From Flavobacterium aquicola (lineage in GTDB: Bacteria; Bacteroidota; Bacteroidia; Flavobacteriales; Flavobacteriaceae): 64,000 bases of DNA. Location of the stretch: assembly GCF_003385115.1 (NCBI RefSeq), contig NZ_QUNI01000008.1:1-64000 (forward strand). Direction: 5' to 3'. The notes beneath the pieces are model-generated. The model saw only the letters and a list, made by a program, of their open reading frames with translations. It searched no databases and was not told the DNA's origin. The stretch's first letter is position 1, and each line of letters opens with the position of its first letter. Shown here one piece after another: positions 15,903 through 25,650 of the stretch. The position numbers were made by a program, and so were the translations under genes.

Positions 15903-16946
15903 ATGAAATTTACAGCTGAACAAATAGCAGGAATATTAGAAGGAGAGATTGTTGGTAATCCCAATGTTGAAGTATCCCGCTTATCCAAGATTGAAGAGGG
16001 AACTGAGGGCTCACTAACCTTTCTATCCAATCCAAAATATACAAACTTTATATATACCACAAAAGCCTCAATTACAATTGTTAATGATTCTTTTGTGCCT
16101 GAATCAACGATAGATACAACACTTATAAAAGTAGCAGATGCTTATAAAGCATTTTCTAAATTATTGGAATTTTATAATCAGGTGAAATTAAATAAAAGCG
16201 GTATCGAAACTCCCTCTTTTATTTCCGAAAATGCAGTTTATGGCGAAAATTTATACTTAGGAAGTTTTAGCTATGTTGGAGAAAATGTGACGTTAGGTAA
16301 TAATGTAAAAATATATCCCGGAAGTTTTATTGGTGATAATACGTCAATTGGAAACAATGTAATTATTTTTGCCGGTGCCAAAATTTATTCGGAAACAGTA
16401 ATTGGCAATAACTGTACTATCCATTCAGGAGCAGTTATTGGAGCGGACGGTTTCGGTTATGCGCCAAATGAAGATGGAACCTATAATAAAATTCCGCAGA
16501 TCGGGAATGTAATTATTGAAGATAATGTTGATATTGGTGCCAATTCAACTATAGACAGAGCGACATTGGGTTCAACTATCATCAGGACAGGCGTAAAAAT
16601 TGATAATCAGGTTCAGATTGCTCATAATGTAGAAATAGGCAAAAATACCGTTATAGCGGCTCAGACAGGAATTGCAGGCTCAACGAAAGTCGGAGAAAAC
16701 GGCATGATTGGCGGACAAGTTGGGATTGTAGGACATTTAACAATTGGTAATAATGTTCGTATTCAGGCACAATCCGGTGTTGCAAGCAATATAAAAGACA
16801 ACGTAGTTCTTCAAGGAAGTCCTACTTTTGGATATTCTGATTTTAGTAAGTCGTATGTTCACTTTAAGAATTTACCAAAAATCATAAAAGAAATAGAAGA
16901 GTTAAAAAAACAAATATTAAACCAAAAAAATGGAAACAATGGTTAA
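15903..16946 (+). CDS. lpxD: UDP-3-O-(3-hydroxyacyl)glucosamine N-acyltransferase
   Basis: 347 residues, the usual length. The N-terminal LpxD uridine-binding domain (about 1-100) contains [19 protein letters not shown]. It is followed by a left-handed beta helix of hexapeptide repeats (about 100-325). The catalytic His lies in [12 protein letters not shown], and the second conserved His in GIVGHLTIG. It adds the N-linked acyl chain in the third step of lipid A synthesis. lpxC-fabZ overlaps its end by 17 bp and lpxA follows, forming a lipid A operon. Confidence 0.95.
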   Translation: MKFTAEQIAGILEGEIVGNPNVEVSRLSKIEEGTEGSLTFLSNPKYTNFIYTTKASITIVNDSFVPESTIDTTLIKVADAYKAFSKLLEFYNQVKLNKSGIETPSFISENAVYGENLYLGSFSYVGENVTLGNNVKIYPGSFIGDNTSIGNNVIIFAGAKIYSETVIGNNCTIHSGAVIGADGFGYAPNEDGTYNKIPQIGNVIIEDNVDIGANSTIDRATLGSTIIRTGVKIDNQVQIAHNVEIGKNTVIAAQTGIAGSTKVGENGMIGGQVGIVGHLTIGNNVRIQAQSGVASNIKDNVVLQGSPTFGYSDFSKSYVHFKNLPKIIKEIEELKKQILNQKNGNNG

Positions 16947-18327
16947 ACAGAAGACCATCAAAACAGAAATTTCGTTAACGGGAGTTGGACTGCATACAGG
17001 AAAAGAAGTAAAAATGACTTTTAAGCCTGCTCCAGTAAACAATGGCTTTACTTTTGTTCGTGTTGATCTTGAAGGACACCCTGTTATTGAAGCAGATGCT
17101 AATTACGTAGTTAATACACAGCGTGGTACTAATTTAGAAAAATTAGGTGTCAAAATTCAAACTCCAGAACATGTTATGGCAGCCTTAATGGGGTCAGATC
17201 TGGATAACGTTATTATCGAGTTAGATGCTTCTGAACTTCCAATTATGGATGGTTCTTCAAAATTTTTCATAGAAGCTATTGAAGAAGCAGGTATTATAGA
17301 GCAAGAATTAAATCGAAATATTTATGTTGTAAAAGAAGTTATTTCATATATCGATGAAGCTTCGGGAAGTGAAATTATGGTCATGCCGAGCGATCACTAC
17401 AGTGTTACTACTATGGTAGATTTTGGCACAAAGATATTAGGTACTCAAAATGCAACTTTAAAAACTATCAGTGATTTTAAAACTGAAATATCTAACGCAA
17501 GAACATTTAGTTTTTTACATGAGTTAGAAGCTTTGTTAGAAAATGGGCTAATTAAAGGCGGGGATTTAAACAATGCTATTGTTTATGTGGACAAAGATAT
17601 TTCGGAGTCTACAATGGAAAGCCTGAAAAAAGCTTTTGGAAAAGAAGAAATTACCGTAAAACCAAATGGAATCCTTGATAATCTTACACTTCATTATCCA
17701 AATGAAGCTGCAAGACACAAATTATTAGATGTCATTGGTGATCTGGCTTTAATTGGAACAAAAATTCAAGGTAAAATTATTGCAAATAAACCTGGGCATT
17801 TTGTAAATACCCAGTTTGCAAAAAAAATGTCGAAAATCATTAAAAACGAACAGAGAAATTATGTTCCAACTTATGATCTGAACCAAGAACCTTTGATGGA
17901 TATCCATAAAATTATGGCTGTACTGCCTCACAGACCTCCATTTTTATTGATTGACAGAATCATAGAAATGTCTGACAGCCATGTAGTAGGGATGAAAAAT
18001 GTTACAATGAATGAAAATTTCTTCGTTGGACACTTTCCTAATGCTCCAGTAATGCCAGGAGTTCTGATTGTTGAAGCAATGGCGCAGACAGGAGGAATTT
18101 TAGTTTTAAGCACAGTTCCTGATCCAGAAAATTACCTGACTTTTTTCATGAAAATTGACAATGTAAAATTTAAGCAGAAAGTACTGCCTGGAGATACACT
18201 TATTTTTAAATGTGATTTAATTACCCCTATACGCAGAGGTATCTGTCATATGCAGGCAAATGCATATGCAAATGGACGATTAGTGGCGCAAGCTGAATTA
18301 ATGGCGCAGATTGCTAGAAAGCAATAA
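16930..18327 (+). CDS. lpxC-fabZ: Bifunctional LpxC deacetylase / FabZ dehydratase
   Basis: 465 residues, a fusion typical of Bacteroidota. The LpxC part (about 1-305) has [10 protein letters not shown], the zinc His in [10 protein letters not shown], and the zinc pair in [15 protein letters not shown]. The FabZ part (about 320-465) has [13 protein letters not shown] with the catalytic His and [13 protein letters not shown] with the catalytic Glu. It does the committed step of lipid A synthesis and makes trans-2-acyl-ACP for fatty acids. The start at 16930 overlaps lpxD; a second ATG at 16939 would also serve. Confidence 0.96.
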   Translation: METMVKQKTIKTEISLTGVGLHTGKEVKMTFKPAPVNNGFTFVRVDLEGHPVIEADANYVVNTQRGTNLEKLGVKIQTPEHVMAALMGSDLDNVIIELDASELPIMDGSSKFFIEAIEEAGIIEQELNRNIYVVKEVISYIDEASGSEIMVMPSDHYSVTTMVDFGTKILGTQNATLKTISDFKTEISNARTFSFLHELEALLENGLIKGGDLNNAIVYVDKDISESTMESLKKAFGKEEITVKPNGILDNLTLHYPNEAARHKLLDVIGDLALIGTKIQGKIIANKPGHFVNTQFAKKMSKIIKNEQRNYVPTYDLNQEPLMDIHKIMAVLPHRPPFLLIDRIIEMSDSHVVGMKNVTMNENFFVGHFPNAPVMPGVLIVEAMAQTGGILVLSTVPDPENYLTFFMKIDNVKFKQKVLPGDTLIFKCDLITPIRRGICHMQANAYANGRLVAQAELMAQIARKQ

Positions 18328-18383
18328 ATTTTGATTACAACTTTAAGAAGTTTTAATCCTTTAATCAATTTAAAAAATAGTAG

Positions 18384-19169
18384 ATGAATCAACCGTTAGC
18401 ATACGTTCATCCAGGTGCAAAAATCGCCAAAAATGTCGTAATTGAACCTTTTACAACCATACATAACAATGTTATTATAGGAGATGGAACTTGGATAGGT
18501 TCTAATGTTACTATAATGGAAGGGGCCCGCATTGGCAAAAACTGCAATATTTTTCCAGGAGCCGTAATAGCAGCAGTTCCACAAGATTTAAAATTTGGAG
18601 GAGAAGATTCTCTTGCCATAATCGGAGACAACTGTACCATTAGAGAATGTGTTACTATTAATAGAGGAACTATAGCTTCAGGACAGACCACTATAGGAAA
18701 TAATTGTTTAATAATGGCAGCTGCACATATTGCTCACGACTGTCACGTAGGAGATAACGCAATTATTGTAAACGGCGTCTTACTTGGAGGCCACGTGACA
18801 ATAGGTAATTATGCAGTTATCGGCGGTTTATCTGCAGTGCATCAATTTATAAGCGTTGGAGATCATGCCATGATCTCAGGAGGTTCTTTATTGAGAAAAG
18901 ATGTTCCTCCTTATACCAAAGCAGCAAAAGAACCTTTATCTTACGTAGGTATCAATTCTATTGGCTTGAGAAGAAGAGGGTTTTCAACTGAAAAAATCAG
19001 AGAGATCCAGGATATCTATAGAATTCTTTATCAGAAGAACTATAATACCACTCAGGCAATTGGTATTATTGAAGCTGAAATGGAAGCTACGACGGAGCGT
19101 GATGAAATATTAGATTTTATTCGAAATTCATCTCGTGGTGTTATGAAAGGTTACACAGGAAATTATTAA
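18384..19169 (+). CDS. lpxA: UDP-N-acetylglucosamine O-acyltransferase
   Basis: 261 residues. Left-handed beta helix of hexapeptide repeats over about 1-185, with the catalytic His in AAAHIAHDCHVG, then the helical C-terminal domain with GLRRRGFSTEKI and a final GVMKGYTGNY. It catalyses the first step of lipid A synthesis using 3-hydroxyacyl-ACP. It lies 56 bp after lpxC-fabZ in the same direction. Confidence 0.96.
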   Translation: MNQPLAYVHPGAKIAKNVVIEPFTTIHNNVIIGDGTWIGSNVTIMEGARIGKNCNIFPGAVIAAVPQDLKFGGEDSLAIIGDNCTIRECVTINRGTIASGQTTIGNNCLIMAAAHIAHDCHVGDNAIIVNGVLLGGHVTIGNYAVIGGLSAVHQFISVGDHAMISGGSLLRKDVPPYTKAAKEPLSYVGINSIGLRRRGFSTEKIREIQDIYRILYQKNYNTTQAIGIIEAEMEATTERDEILDFIRNSSRGVMKGYTGNY

Positions 19170-19179
19170 ATAAAAGTTC

Positions 19180-19225
19180 AATCGTTAATTTGTTTAATCT
19201 TTTAGCCGAAAACAAATTAACGATT
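19180..19225 (+). repeat. Perfect 16-bp inverted repeat in the efp leader
   Basis: AATCGTTAATTTGTTT at 19180-19195 pairs perfectly with 19210-19225 across a 14-nt loop. No T-run follows the stem, so it is not a standard terminator. The hairpin ends 36 bp before the efp ATG. Confidence 0.75.
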
Positions 19226-19261
19226 CAACGATTCAACAAAACATTAAATAAAACAAAAAAA

Positions 19262-19828
19262 ATGGCATCTACATCAGATATTAAAAACGGTCTTTGCATT
19301 AAGCACAATCACGATATTTATAAAATCATTGAATTTCTTCATGTGAAACCAGGAAAAGGACCTGCTTTTGTAAGAACTAAATTAAAATCTTTGACAAACG
19401 GAAAAGTATTAGACAATACATTTTCTGCAGGACATAAAATTGATACAGTACGTGTAGAAACACATACTTTCCAATTTTTATATCCAGAAGGTGATGATTT
19501 CCATTTTATGAATGCTGAAACTTTTGAACAAATTACATTAAACAGAAATGTTTTGGATTCTCCGGATTTATTGAAAGAAGGTGAAAATGTAATGATTCAA
19601 ATCAATACTGAAACTGATTTACCATTATCTGTAGATATGGCATCATCAGTAGTTTTAGAAGTTACTTACACAGAACCAGGATTAAAAGGAAATACTGCTA
19701 CAAATGCTACAAAACCAGCAACGGTTGAAACTGGTGCAATTGTAAACGTTCCTTTGTTTATAAATGAAGGAGACAAAATTAAAATTGACACTGCTTCTGG
19801 TTCTTATATGGAACGAGTAAAAGAATAG
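19262..19828 (+). CDS. efp: Translation elongation factor P
   Basis: 188 residues from the ATG at 19262, the standard EF-P length; an in-frame upstream ATG exists but would add a non-conserved tail. Domain I has HVKPGKGPAF with Lys32 at the tip of the loop that reaches the ribosomal P-site; domains II and III follow, with EPGLKGNTAT and the final GDKIKIDTASGSYMERV. EF-P relieves stalling at proline runs. The sequence does not show whether Lys32 is modified. A 16-bp hairpin precedes the gene. Confidence 0.96.
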   Translation: MASTSDIKNGLCIKHNHDIYKIIEFLHVKPGKGPAFVRTKLKSLTNGKVLDNTFSAGHKIDTVRVETHTFQFLYPEGDDFHFMNAETFEQITLNRNVLDSPDLLKEGENVMIQINTETDLPLSVDMASSVVLEVTYTEPGLKGNTATNATKPATVETGAIVNVPLFINEGDKIKIDTASGSYMERVKE

Positions 19829-19833
19829 ACTAT

Positions 19834-19930
19834 CAATTAGATAATGCGTCAATGAGATAATTATCGATTATAAATTCATATTATCAAGTTACCCAATTAT
19901 CCCATTGACTCATTTTAAAATTATCTAATT
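19834..19930. repeat. Imperfect inverted repeat between efp and the lpxD paralogue
   Basis: CAATTAGATAAT...GTCAATGAGATAAT at 19834-19861 is mirrored by ATTATCCCATTGAC...AAATTATCTAATT at 19897-19930. Function unknown; it fills most of the intergenic space. Confidence 0.6.
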
Positions 19931-19936
19931 AAAAAC

Positions 19937-20866
19937 ATGAAATTCCCAAAAATTTATTCCCTACAGCATATAGCAAATTTACTTGAATGTGAATTTGTCG
20001 GCGACGCTTCATTCCCTGTTCAAGGTATGAACGAAATTCATGTAGTGGAATCTGGAGATATCGTTTTTGTAGACCACCCAAAATATTACGACAAAGCATT
20101 AAATTCGGTTGCTACTATTGTTTTAATAAACAAAAAAGTAGATTGTCCGGAAGGTAAGGCGTTATTAATTTCTACTGATCCTTTCAGAGATTTCAATGTG
20201 CTGACAAAACATTTTAAGCCTTTTGAGCAGGCAGCTGCGACAATTTCTCCTTCTGCAAAAATTGGAAAAGGAACTGTTATTCAGCCAAATGCTTTCATTG
20301 GAAACAATGTTGTAATTGGAGAAAATTGTTTAATCCATGCTAATGTTTCCATTTATGATCATACAGTTATTGGTGATAATGTAATTATCCATTCCGGTAC
20401 TGTACTTGGTGCTGATGCTTTTTATTACAAAAAAAGACCTGAAGGTTATGATCAGTTACTTTCAGGAGGCAGGGTTGTAATAAAAAACAATGTTGGAATT
20501 GGAGCACTCTGCACCATTGACAAAGGAGTAACAGGTGATACTACAATTGGAGAAGGTACAAAAATTGATAATCAAGTGCATGTGGGACATGACACTGTTA
20601 TTGGTAAGAAATGTTTAATTGCTTCTCAAACCGGAATTGCAGGCTGCGTTATCATTGAAGATGAAGTTACAATCTGGGGGCAGGTAGGGACAACAAGCGG
20701 TATTACGATAGGTGCCAATGCTGTAATTATGGGCCAGACAGGTGTAACCAAATCAATTGAAGGAGGAAAAAGCTATTTTGGAACTCCTATACAAGAATCG
20801 AGAGAAAAATTAAAGCAGTTAGCAAATATCAAGAAGATTCCTGAAATTTTAAATAAACTGAAATAA
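19937..20866 (+). CDS. LpxD-like acyltransferase paralogue
   Basis: 309 residues with an LpxD-type N-terminal domain (GMNEIHVVESGDIVFVDHPKYY) and a hexapeptide beta helix. The His of the catalytic region is kept (NQVHVGHDTVIG), but the second conserved His is missing: GIVGHLTIG of LpxD reads GTTSGITIG here. It also lacks part of the C-terminal helix region (309 against 347 residues). It may acylate or acetylate another UDP-sugar. It lies 3 bp before the NTF2-like gene, likely co-transcribed. Confidence 0.8.
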   Translation: MKFPKIYSLQHIANLLECEFVGDASFPVQGMNEIHVVESGDIVFVDHPKYYDKALNSVATIVLINKKVDCPEGKALLISTDPFRDFNVLTKHFKPFEQAAATISPSAKIGKGTVIQPNAFIGNNVVIGENCLIHANVSIYDHTVIGDNVIIHSGTVLGADAFYYKKRPEGYDQLLSGGRVVIKNNVGIGALCTIDKGVTGDTTIGEGTKIDNQVHVGHDTVIGKKCLIASQTGIAGCVIIEDEVTIWGQVGTTSGITIGANAVIMGQTGVTKSIEGGKSYFGTPIQESREKLKQLANIKKIPEILNKLK

Positions 20867-20868
20867 TT

Positions 20869-21231
20869 ATGTCAGCTAAAGAAATTGTAAGAAGCTTTTA
20901 TAAATCAGATGCTTTCATTAATACAGAAATAATGAGAGAGTATTTACATCCGGAGTGTATTTTGGACTGGAACAGCAGCAAAGGATTTATTCAAAGGAAT
21001 TATGAAGAAATATTAAGCATGACTACTGAAATAAGCAGAGCTTATGTCCGTACAAAAGCCAGAATCAGTCATATTGTTGAAGAAGGCAATATTGTTTCTG
21101 TTCGTTTTGATCATTTTGCAAAAACAATAGAAAACCCAAGAGAAGAGATGTTTTTGGCACATATGATGGTTATATGGGAAATAAAAGATAATAAATTATA
21201 CAGAGGATTTCAAATGAGTCAAGTTTCGTAA
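20869..21231 (+). CDS. NTF2/SnoaL-like protein
   Basis: 120 residues, cytosolic. The alpha-beta cone-fold pattern is visible: helix VRSFYKSDAF, then EYLHPECILDWNSSKGF, and the strand series VSVRFDHFAKTI ... HMMVIWEIKDNKLYRGFQMSQ. NTF2-like proteins are ligand-binding folds with varied roles; no catalytic set can be named. It is 2 bp from the LpxD-like gene. Confidence 0.7.
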   Translation: MSAKEIVRSFYKSDAFINTEIMREYLHPECILDWNSSKGFIQRNYEEILSMTTEISRAYVRTKARISHIVEEGNIVSVRFDHFAKTIENPREEMFLAHMMVIWEIKDNKLYRGFQMSQVS

Positions 21232-21272
21232 TTTTTTTTATTATAAAAAGTATAAAATAATTGCAAAACACT

Positions 21273-21280
21273 TACTTTTG
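21273..21280 (+). promoter_or_regulatory. -7 element before sucD
   Basis: TACTTTTG fits TAnnTTTG, 35 bp before the ATG at 21316. No -33 TTG at the preferred spacing. Confidence 0.4.
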
Positions 21281-21315
21281 CCAAACAATTTTAAAAACTA
21301 CATAAAAAATATATC

Positions 21316-22188
21316 ATGAGTGTTTTAGTTAATAAAGATTCAAAAATAATTGTTCAGGGATTTACAGGAAGCGAAGGAACATTCCACGCTTCTCAAATGA
21401 TTGAATACGGTACAAATGTTGTTGGTGGTGTTACTCCTGGAAAAGGTGGTACAACACATTTGGACCTTCCTGTTTTCAACACGGTAAAAGATGCTGTTGT
21501 TCAAGCTGGAGCTGATACTACAATTATTTTTGTACCGCCAGCTTTTGCTGCAGATGCTATTATGGAAGCTGCAGACGCAGGAATAAAAGTAATCATTGCA
21601 ATTACAGAAGGAATTCCTGTTGCTGATATGATCAAAGCTAACAGTTATGTTAAAGAAAGAAATGCTAGATTAATCGGACCAAACTGTCCAGGTGTTATAA
21701 CGCCGGGTGAAGCTAAAGTTGGAATTATGCCAGGTTTCGTTTTCAAAAAAGGAACTGTTGGAATCGTTTCAAAATCTGGAACTTTAACTTACGAAGCGGC
21801 TGACCAAGTTGTAAAACAAGGATTAGGAATCACTACTGCTATCGGTATTGGCGGTGATCCAATCATTGGAACAACTACTAAAGAAGCTGTAGAATTATTA
21901 ATGAACGATCCTGAAACTGAAATTATCATCATGATTGGTGAAATCGGAGGTCAATTAGAAGCTGATGCTGCTAAATGGGTGAAAGCTGACGGTAACCGTA
22001 AGCCAGTTGTAGGTTTCATTGCAGGAGTTACCGCTCCGGCAGGACGTACAATGGGACATGCAGGTGCAATTGTTGGAGGTTCTGACGATACTGCAGAAGC
22101 TAAAAAACAGATTATGAGAGAAAACGGAATTCACGTTGTTGACTCTCCTGCTGAAATTGGAAAGAAAGTAAAAGAAGTATTGGGTTAA
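21316..22188 (+). CDS. sucD: Succinate-CoA ligase, alpha subunit
   Basis: 290 residues. The CoA-binding part starts [18 protein letters not shown] and GGVTPGKGG; the phosphohistidine loop is [13 protein letters not shown] (about 240-252). It forms succinyl-CoA synthetase with the beta subunit, making ATP or GTP in the TCA cycle. The beta-subunit gene is not adjacent. A terminator follows 28 bp after the stop. Confidence 0.96.
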   Translation: MSVLVNKDSKIIVQGFTGSEGTFHASQMIEYGTNVVGGVTPGKGGTTHLDLPVFNTVKDAVVQAGADTTIIFVPPAFAADAIMEAADAGIKVIIAITEGIPVADMIKANSYVKERNARLIGPNCPGVITPGEAKVGIMPGFVFKKGTVGIVSKSGTLTYEAADQVVKQGLGITTAIGIGGDPIIGTTTKEAVELLMNDPETEIIIMIGEIGGQLEADAAKWVKADGNRKPVVGFIAGVTAPAGRTMGHAGAIVGGSDDTAEAKKQIMRENGIHVVDSPAEIGKKVKEVLG

Positions 22189-22215
22189 TATTCAGTATTT
22201 TAAAAATAAAATACC

Positions 22216-22248
22216 AAAATGCCTCACGATTTTGTGAGGCATTTTTTT
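22216..22248 (+). terminator. Intrinsic terminator of sucD
   Basis: AAAATGCCTCAC pairs with GTGAGGCATTTT and is followed by T residues. Confidence 0.9.
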
Positions 22249-22261
22249 AATTAAAATAAAT

Positions 22262-22690
22262 ATGTACAAAGAATTAGAAAAGTTTACTGTAAAAGGAAAT
22301 TTTACGTTTACACAAGAAGATAATTTAGAAGCAGCCTGTAACGCTTCAGAAACAGGAAGCGGTGTTTTTACTGTTTACGCTGTTTCAAACGATGCTAAAG
22401 AATTAATTATGGTTGGTTCTACTGGAACAGTTCAGAACGACGGAACTCTGAAAAGCAAAAATGGAGGTCTTTATGACAAAATTGTAAATGGCCAGCAATT
22501 TGCAAAAACAGGAAGAAAATATTCCTGGCCAGCGCAGATGAAAAAAGAAAATATTGAAACATTAGAAGTTTTTTGGTTCGAAACTTTTAATGATGATGTA
22601 AAATCAATTCCAACTAGTGTTGAAGGACAGGTTTTGCAAAATTTCTTGGACGAAACAGGAAAACTGCCAAGATGGAATGTAGCTTTTTAA
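22262..22690 (+). CDS. Small conserved protein, possible GIY-YIG relative
   Basis: 142 residues, no signal peptide. The pattern VFTVYAVSNDAKELIMVGSTG, then GGLYDKIVNGQQF, then a Glu in TSVEGQVLQNF before a final LPRWN resembles the order of motifs in GIY-YIG nucleases, but the motif residues are changed (VYAV instead of GIY; MVGST instead of YIGST). Nuclease activity is therefore doubtful. It is enclosed by two terminators and is a single-gene unit. Confidence 0.6.
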   Translation: MYKELEKFTVKGNFTFTQEDNLEAACNASETGSGVFTVYAVSNDAKELIMVGSTGTVQNDGTLKSKNGGLYDKIVNGQQFAKTGRKYSWPAQMKKENIETLEVFWFETFNDDVKSIPTSVEGQVLQNFLDETGKLPRWNVAF

Positions 22691-22709
22691 TACGTTCGTA
22701 ATTTTTCAT

Positions 22710-22745
22710 AAAAAAAGCTTCACAGTTATTGTGAAGCTTTTTTTA
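22710..22745. terminator. Bidirectional intrinsic terminator
   Basis: AAAAAAGCTTCACA pairs with TGTGAAGCTTTTTTT. It lies between the convergent genes at 22262 and msrB and can serve both. Confidence 0.9.
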
Positions 22746-22761
22746 TGAGTCAAAAACAAAA

Positions 22762-23154
22762 TTATTTTTCTTTAAAATCAACCGATAAAGAATTTACACA
22801 ATACCGCTGCCCCGTTTTCGTAGGACCGTCTTCAAAAACATGACCTAAATGGCCGCCGCAATTGGCACAGACAATTTCGGTTCGTGTCATTCCGTGTGTG
22901 GCATCATGTATATATTCAACTTTTCCGGGAATTGATTCGTCAAATGAAGGCCAGCCACAATGCGCATCAAACTTAGAATTGCTTTCAAACAGGGGAGTAC
23001 CACAACCACCGCAGCAATACTGGCCATTCTCAAAATGCAGATTATATTTTCCCGTATGCGGGTATTCAGTTCCTTTCTGACGAAGAATTCTATACCGTTC
23101 AGAACCTAATTCTTCTTCCCATTCTTTCTCTGATTTTACAAAAGGATAGTTCAT
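22762..23154 (-). CDS. msrB: Peptide-methionine (R)-S-oxide reductase
   Basis: 130 residues. The catalytic Cys119 lies in RYCVNSLS. Zinc ligands are Cys48/Cys51 (CGGC) and Cys96/Cys99 (CANC), and HCGWPSF and GHLGHVFEDG are family signatures. It repairs the R epimer of oxidised methionine using thioredoxin. There is no signal peptide, so it acts in the cytosol. It lies 5 bp after the alpha/beta hydrolase gene and is probably co-transcribed. Confidence 0.97.
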   Translation of the reverse strand: MNYPFVKSEKEWEEELGSERYRILRQKGTEYPHTGKYNLHFENGQYCCGGCGTPLFESNSKFDAHCGWPSFDESIPGKVEYIHDATHGMTRTEIVCANCGGHLGHVFEDGPTKTGQRYCVNSLSVDFKEK

Positions 23155-23159
23155 ATTTT

Positions 23160-24029
23160 TTATTTTTTAATAAAATTAATTATTTTTTCAATCACTTGCT
23201 GGTCTGCCAGTATTTTTCTGTGGCCTAATTTTTCCGTCAGCATCAGTTCTCCGTTTTTAAGATGCTGGTGAATATTAATTCCAGCTTTAACCGGTACTTC
23301 AGGATCATTTTTATCATGTACAACTAAGGTTGGAATTAAAGTTGTTTCAGCTGCCTTATAAGCACTGTAATCATTCATTTTTCCTCCATATTTTTGTTCA
23401 AAACGTTCGCATAACAGTTTACTTATAACTGGTTTCAGTCCCAGTTTGGCAATAAAATCATCAGTAATGTCCTGAACAATATCACCGCTTCCGATGACAA
23501 TTGCTTTATCTGCCTTTAAACCCTGTTTTATTGCATTCATTACTGACATCCCGCCTAAAGAATGACCAATGACAGCTTCAAAAGGCCCGAACTGTTTCTC
23601 TATTTCAATAATGGAAGCAATGAAGTCCACCATAATTGTAGAATTTCCGGGTGATTTTCCATGAGCAGGAGCATCAAAGCTTACAGTAATATAGCCAATT
23701 TTAATTAATTCATCTGCAATTTTGTACAATTGTGTTCCTCTTCCTGACCATCCATGAACTAAAAGCACTTTTTTGCCGGTATCGTTTTTACCATATTCAT
23801 AAACATTTACTTTTCTGTTTATTGCCTGCACTGTAATCATTTGCTGCAGGCTTTTTTCATCCATTTCAATTTCACGTTTTGGAATCTTATGTTTTATCGG
23901 GGTAACAAACAATTTAGATGCATAAATAACAGCCCATTTAGTAGATAGAAACGCAATAACCTTACTAGATAGTATTATAATTTTTGGAATTTTTAAAGGT
24001 TTAGTGTGTTTTAAGGCATTTTTTGTCAT
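23160..24029 (-). CDS. Alpha/beta hydrolase
   Basis: 289 residues. The N-terminal hydrophobic stretch (about 14-37) may anchor or export it. The oxyanion-region motif is LLVHGWSGRGTQ, the nucleophile elbow is GHSLGGMS, the acid is in VVHDKNDPEVPV, and the His in EKLGHRKIL. All three catalytic elements are present. The substrate is unknown. It is upstream of msrB. Confidence 0.85.
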   Translation of the reverse strand: MTKNALKHTKPLKIPKIIILSSKVIAFLSTKWAVIYASKLFVTPIKHKIPKREIEMDEKSLQQMITVQAINRKVNVYEYGKNDTGKKVLLVHGWSGRGTQLYKIADELIKIGYITVSFDAPAHGKSPGNSTIMVDFIASIIEIEKQFGPFEAVIGHSLGGMSVMNAIKQGLKADKAIVIGSGDIVQDITDDFIAKLGLKPVISKLLCERFEQKYGGKMNDYSAYKAAETTLIPTLVVHDKNDPEVPVKAGINIHQHLKNGELMLTEKLGHRKILADQQVIEKIINFIKK

Positions 24030-24219
24030 ATTGCTAATTTTTTTACAATTCTATATATATTAATTTTTTTTAACTAAATTTAAAAAAGACAAAAGTACTA
24101 TAAATTTAATGTTAATATAGTTTCGTTTTTATTTACAAAATTAGAGATTTTTTTAAATTTAATTTACTGCCGAGATGCCTGAAGCACCGTCATTGTAAGA
24201 AAATTAAAATATATAATTC

Positions 24220-25650
24220 ATGAAAATATTTCATATTGGGGCAGAATGTTACCCAGCTGCTAAAGTAGGGGGACTAGCCGATGTGATTGGAGCATTGCCG
24301 AAATATCAAAATAAATCAGAAAATGATGTTAGCGTAATTATTCCATGTTATCAGACAGTATTTAAATTAGAAAATCATTTTGAATGCATAAATTTTGGAA
24401 AATTAAAATTGGGTTATTTTAATTTCCCATATAGAATACTCAAGGAAACATCAGGCAAACTGGGTTTTGAGCTTTATTTGATTGAAATACCAGAACTTTT
24501 TGATAGACCGGAAATTTATAATTACAGAGATGATACAGAACGATTTTTGTCCTTTCAGATTGCAGCATTAGACTGGATTAACGGATTAAATTCATTTCCT
24601 GATATTATTCACTGCCATGATCATCATACTGGACTAATTCCTTTTATGAAAAATTATTGCTTCAAATATGAAAAATTAAAAAATATCCCAACGATTATTA
24701 CCATTCATAACGGAATGTATCAAGGGATATTTACATTCAATAAATTATATTATTTACCTGAATTTGATTTAATACACATAAAAGATCTCGAATGGGGAAA
24801 TTGTATAAATTCATTAGCCGCCGCGATAAAATGTGCAGATGAAATCACAACTGTTTCAACAGCTTATCTGAATGAAATAAATTATTCTGATAATGGTCTC
24901 GAAACATTGTTTCAGCGGATGAGGCATAAATCGAGAGGGATTCTTAACGGAATTGATCTTGATGTGTGGGATCCAAAAAGAGATCCAATGCTAGACATGA
25001 ATTATTCAATTGCTGATTTTTATGAAGGCAAACAAAAAAATAAAGAGCAGCTGTGTTCACTTTTTAACATGAATCCAGAAAAACCGCTTTTTAGTTTTAT
25101 CGGAAGATTATATAATGAAAAAGGAGCCGATCTGCTTTACAAAGCTGTAACATCCGCTATGACAGTACACAAAGACGAAATTAATTTCCTAATTTTAGGA
25201 TATGGAGATAACGAAATAGAAAATCAGCTTAAAGGATTACTTGAGGTTTATAAAAATAACTATCATGTTCATATAGGTTATAATGAAGAATTGGCTCATA
25301 AAACGTATGCAGGTTCTGATTTCATTTTAATCCCATCTCGAATTGAGCCCTGCGGATTAAACCAAATGTATGCCATGCGTTACGGAACAGTTCCAATAGT
25401 AAGAAGAACTGGAGGACTGAAAGATACAATTACTGATTTTGAAGATAATGGCAACGGAATCTGCCATGATCAGGCAACTGTCGAAGACATTTGCGATGCT
25501 GTACAAAGGGCTGTCGATTTATATCCAAACAAGGATGCGATAGGCCAGATAAGAATTAAAGGAATGAACACAAACCACTCCTGGGAACACGTGAGCCAGG
25601 AATATATAGAATTATATAATTTAATTATTGCAAAAAGACATGAAAACTAA
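24220..25650 (+). CDS. glgA: Glycogen synthase (ADP-glucose, GT5)
   Basis: 476 residues. The N-terminal AECYPAAKVGGLADVIGALP contains the KVGGL motif that binds ADP-glucose; the C-terminal Rossmann half has SRIEPCGLNQMYAMRYGT and RRTGGLKDTI. It is a GT5 enzyme, not the GT4 GlgM that makes maltose-1-phosphate in mycobacteria. It elongates alpha-1,4-glucan. glgC starts within its last codons, so the two are coupled. Confidence 0.95.
   Translation: MKIFHIGAECYPAAKVGGLADVIGALPKYQNKSENDVSVIIPCYQTVFKLENHFECINFGKLKLGYFNFPYRILKETSGKLGFELYLIEIPELFDRPEIYNYRDDTERFLSFQIAALDWINGLNSFPDIIHCHDHHTGLIPFMKNYCFKYEKLKNIPTIITIHNGMYQGIFTFNKLYYLPEFDLIHIKDLEWGNCINSLAAAIKCADEITTVSTAYLNEINYSDNGLETLFQRMRHKSRGILNGIDLDVWDPKRDPMLDMNYSIADFYEGKQKNKEQLCSLFNMNPEKPLFSFIGRLYNEKGADLLYKAVTSAMTVHKDEINFLILGYGDNEIENQLKGLLEVYKNNYHVHIGYNEELAHKTYAGSDFILIPSRIEPCGLNQMYAMRYGTVPIVRRTGGLKDTITDFEDNGNGICHDQATVEDICDAVQRAVDLYPNKDAIGQIRIKGMNTNHSWEHVSQEYIELYNLIIAKRHEN

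Noticed and set aside
24220..25650. GlgM (maltose-1-phosphate synthase) instead of GlgA
   Set aside because: The KVGGL motif and overall layout belong to GT5 glycogen synthase, not to GT4 GlgM.
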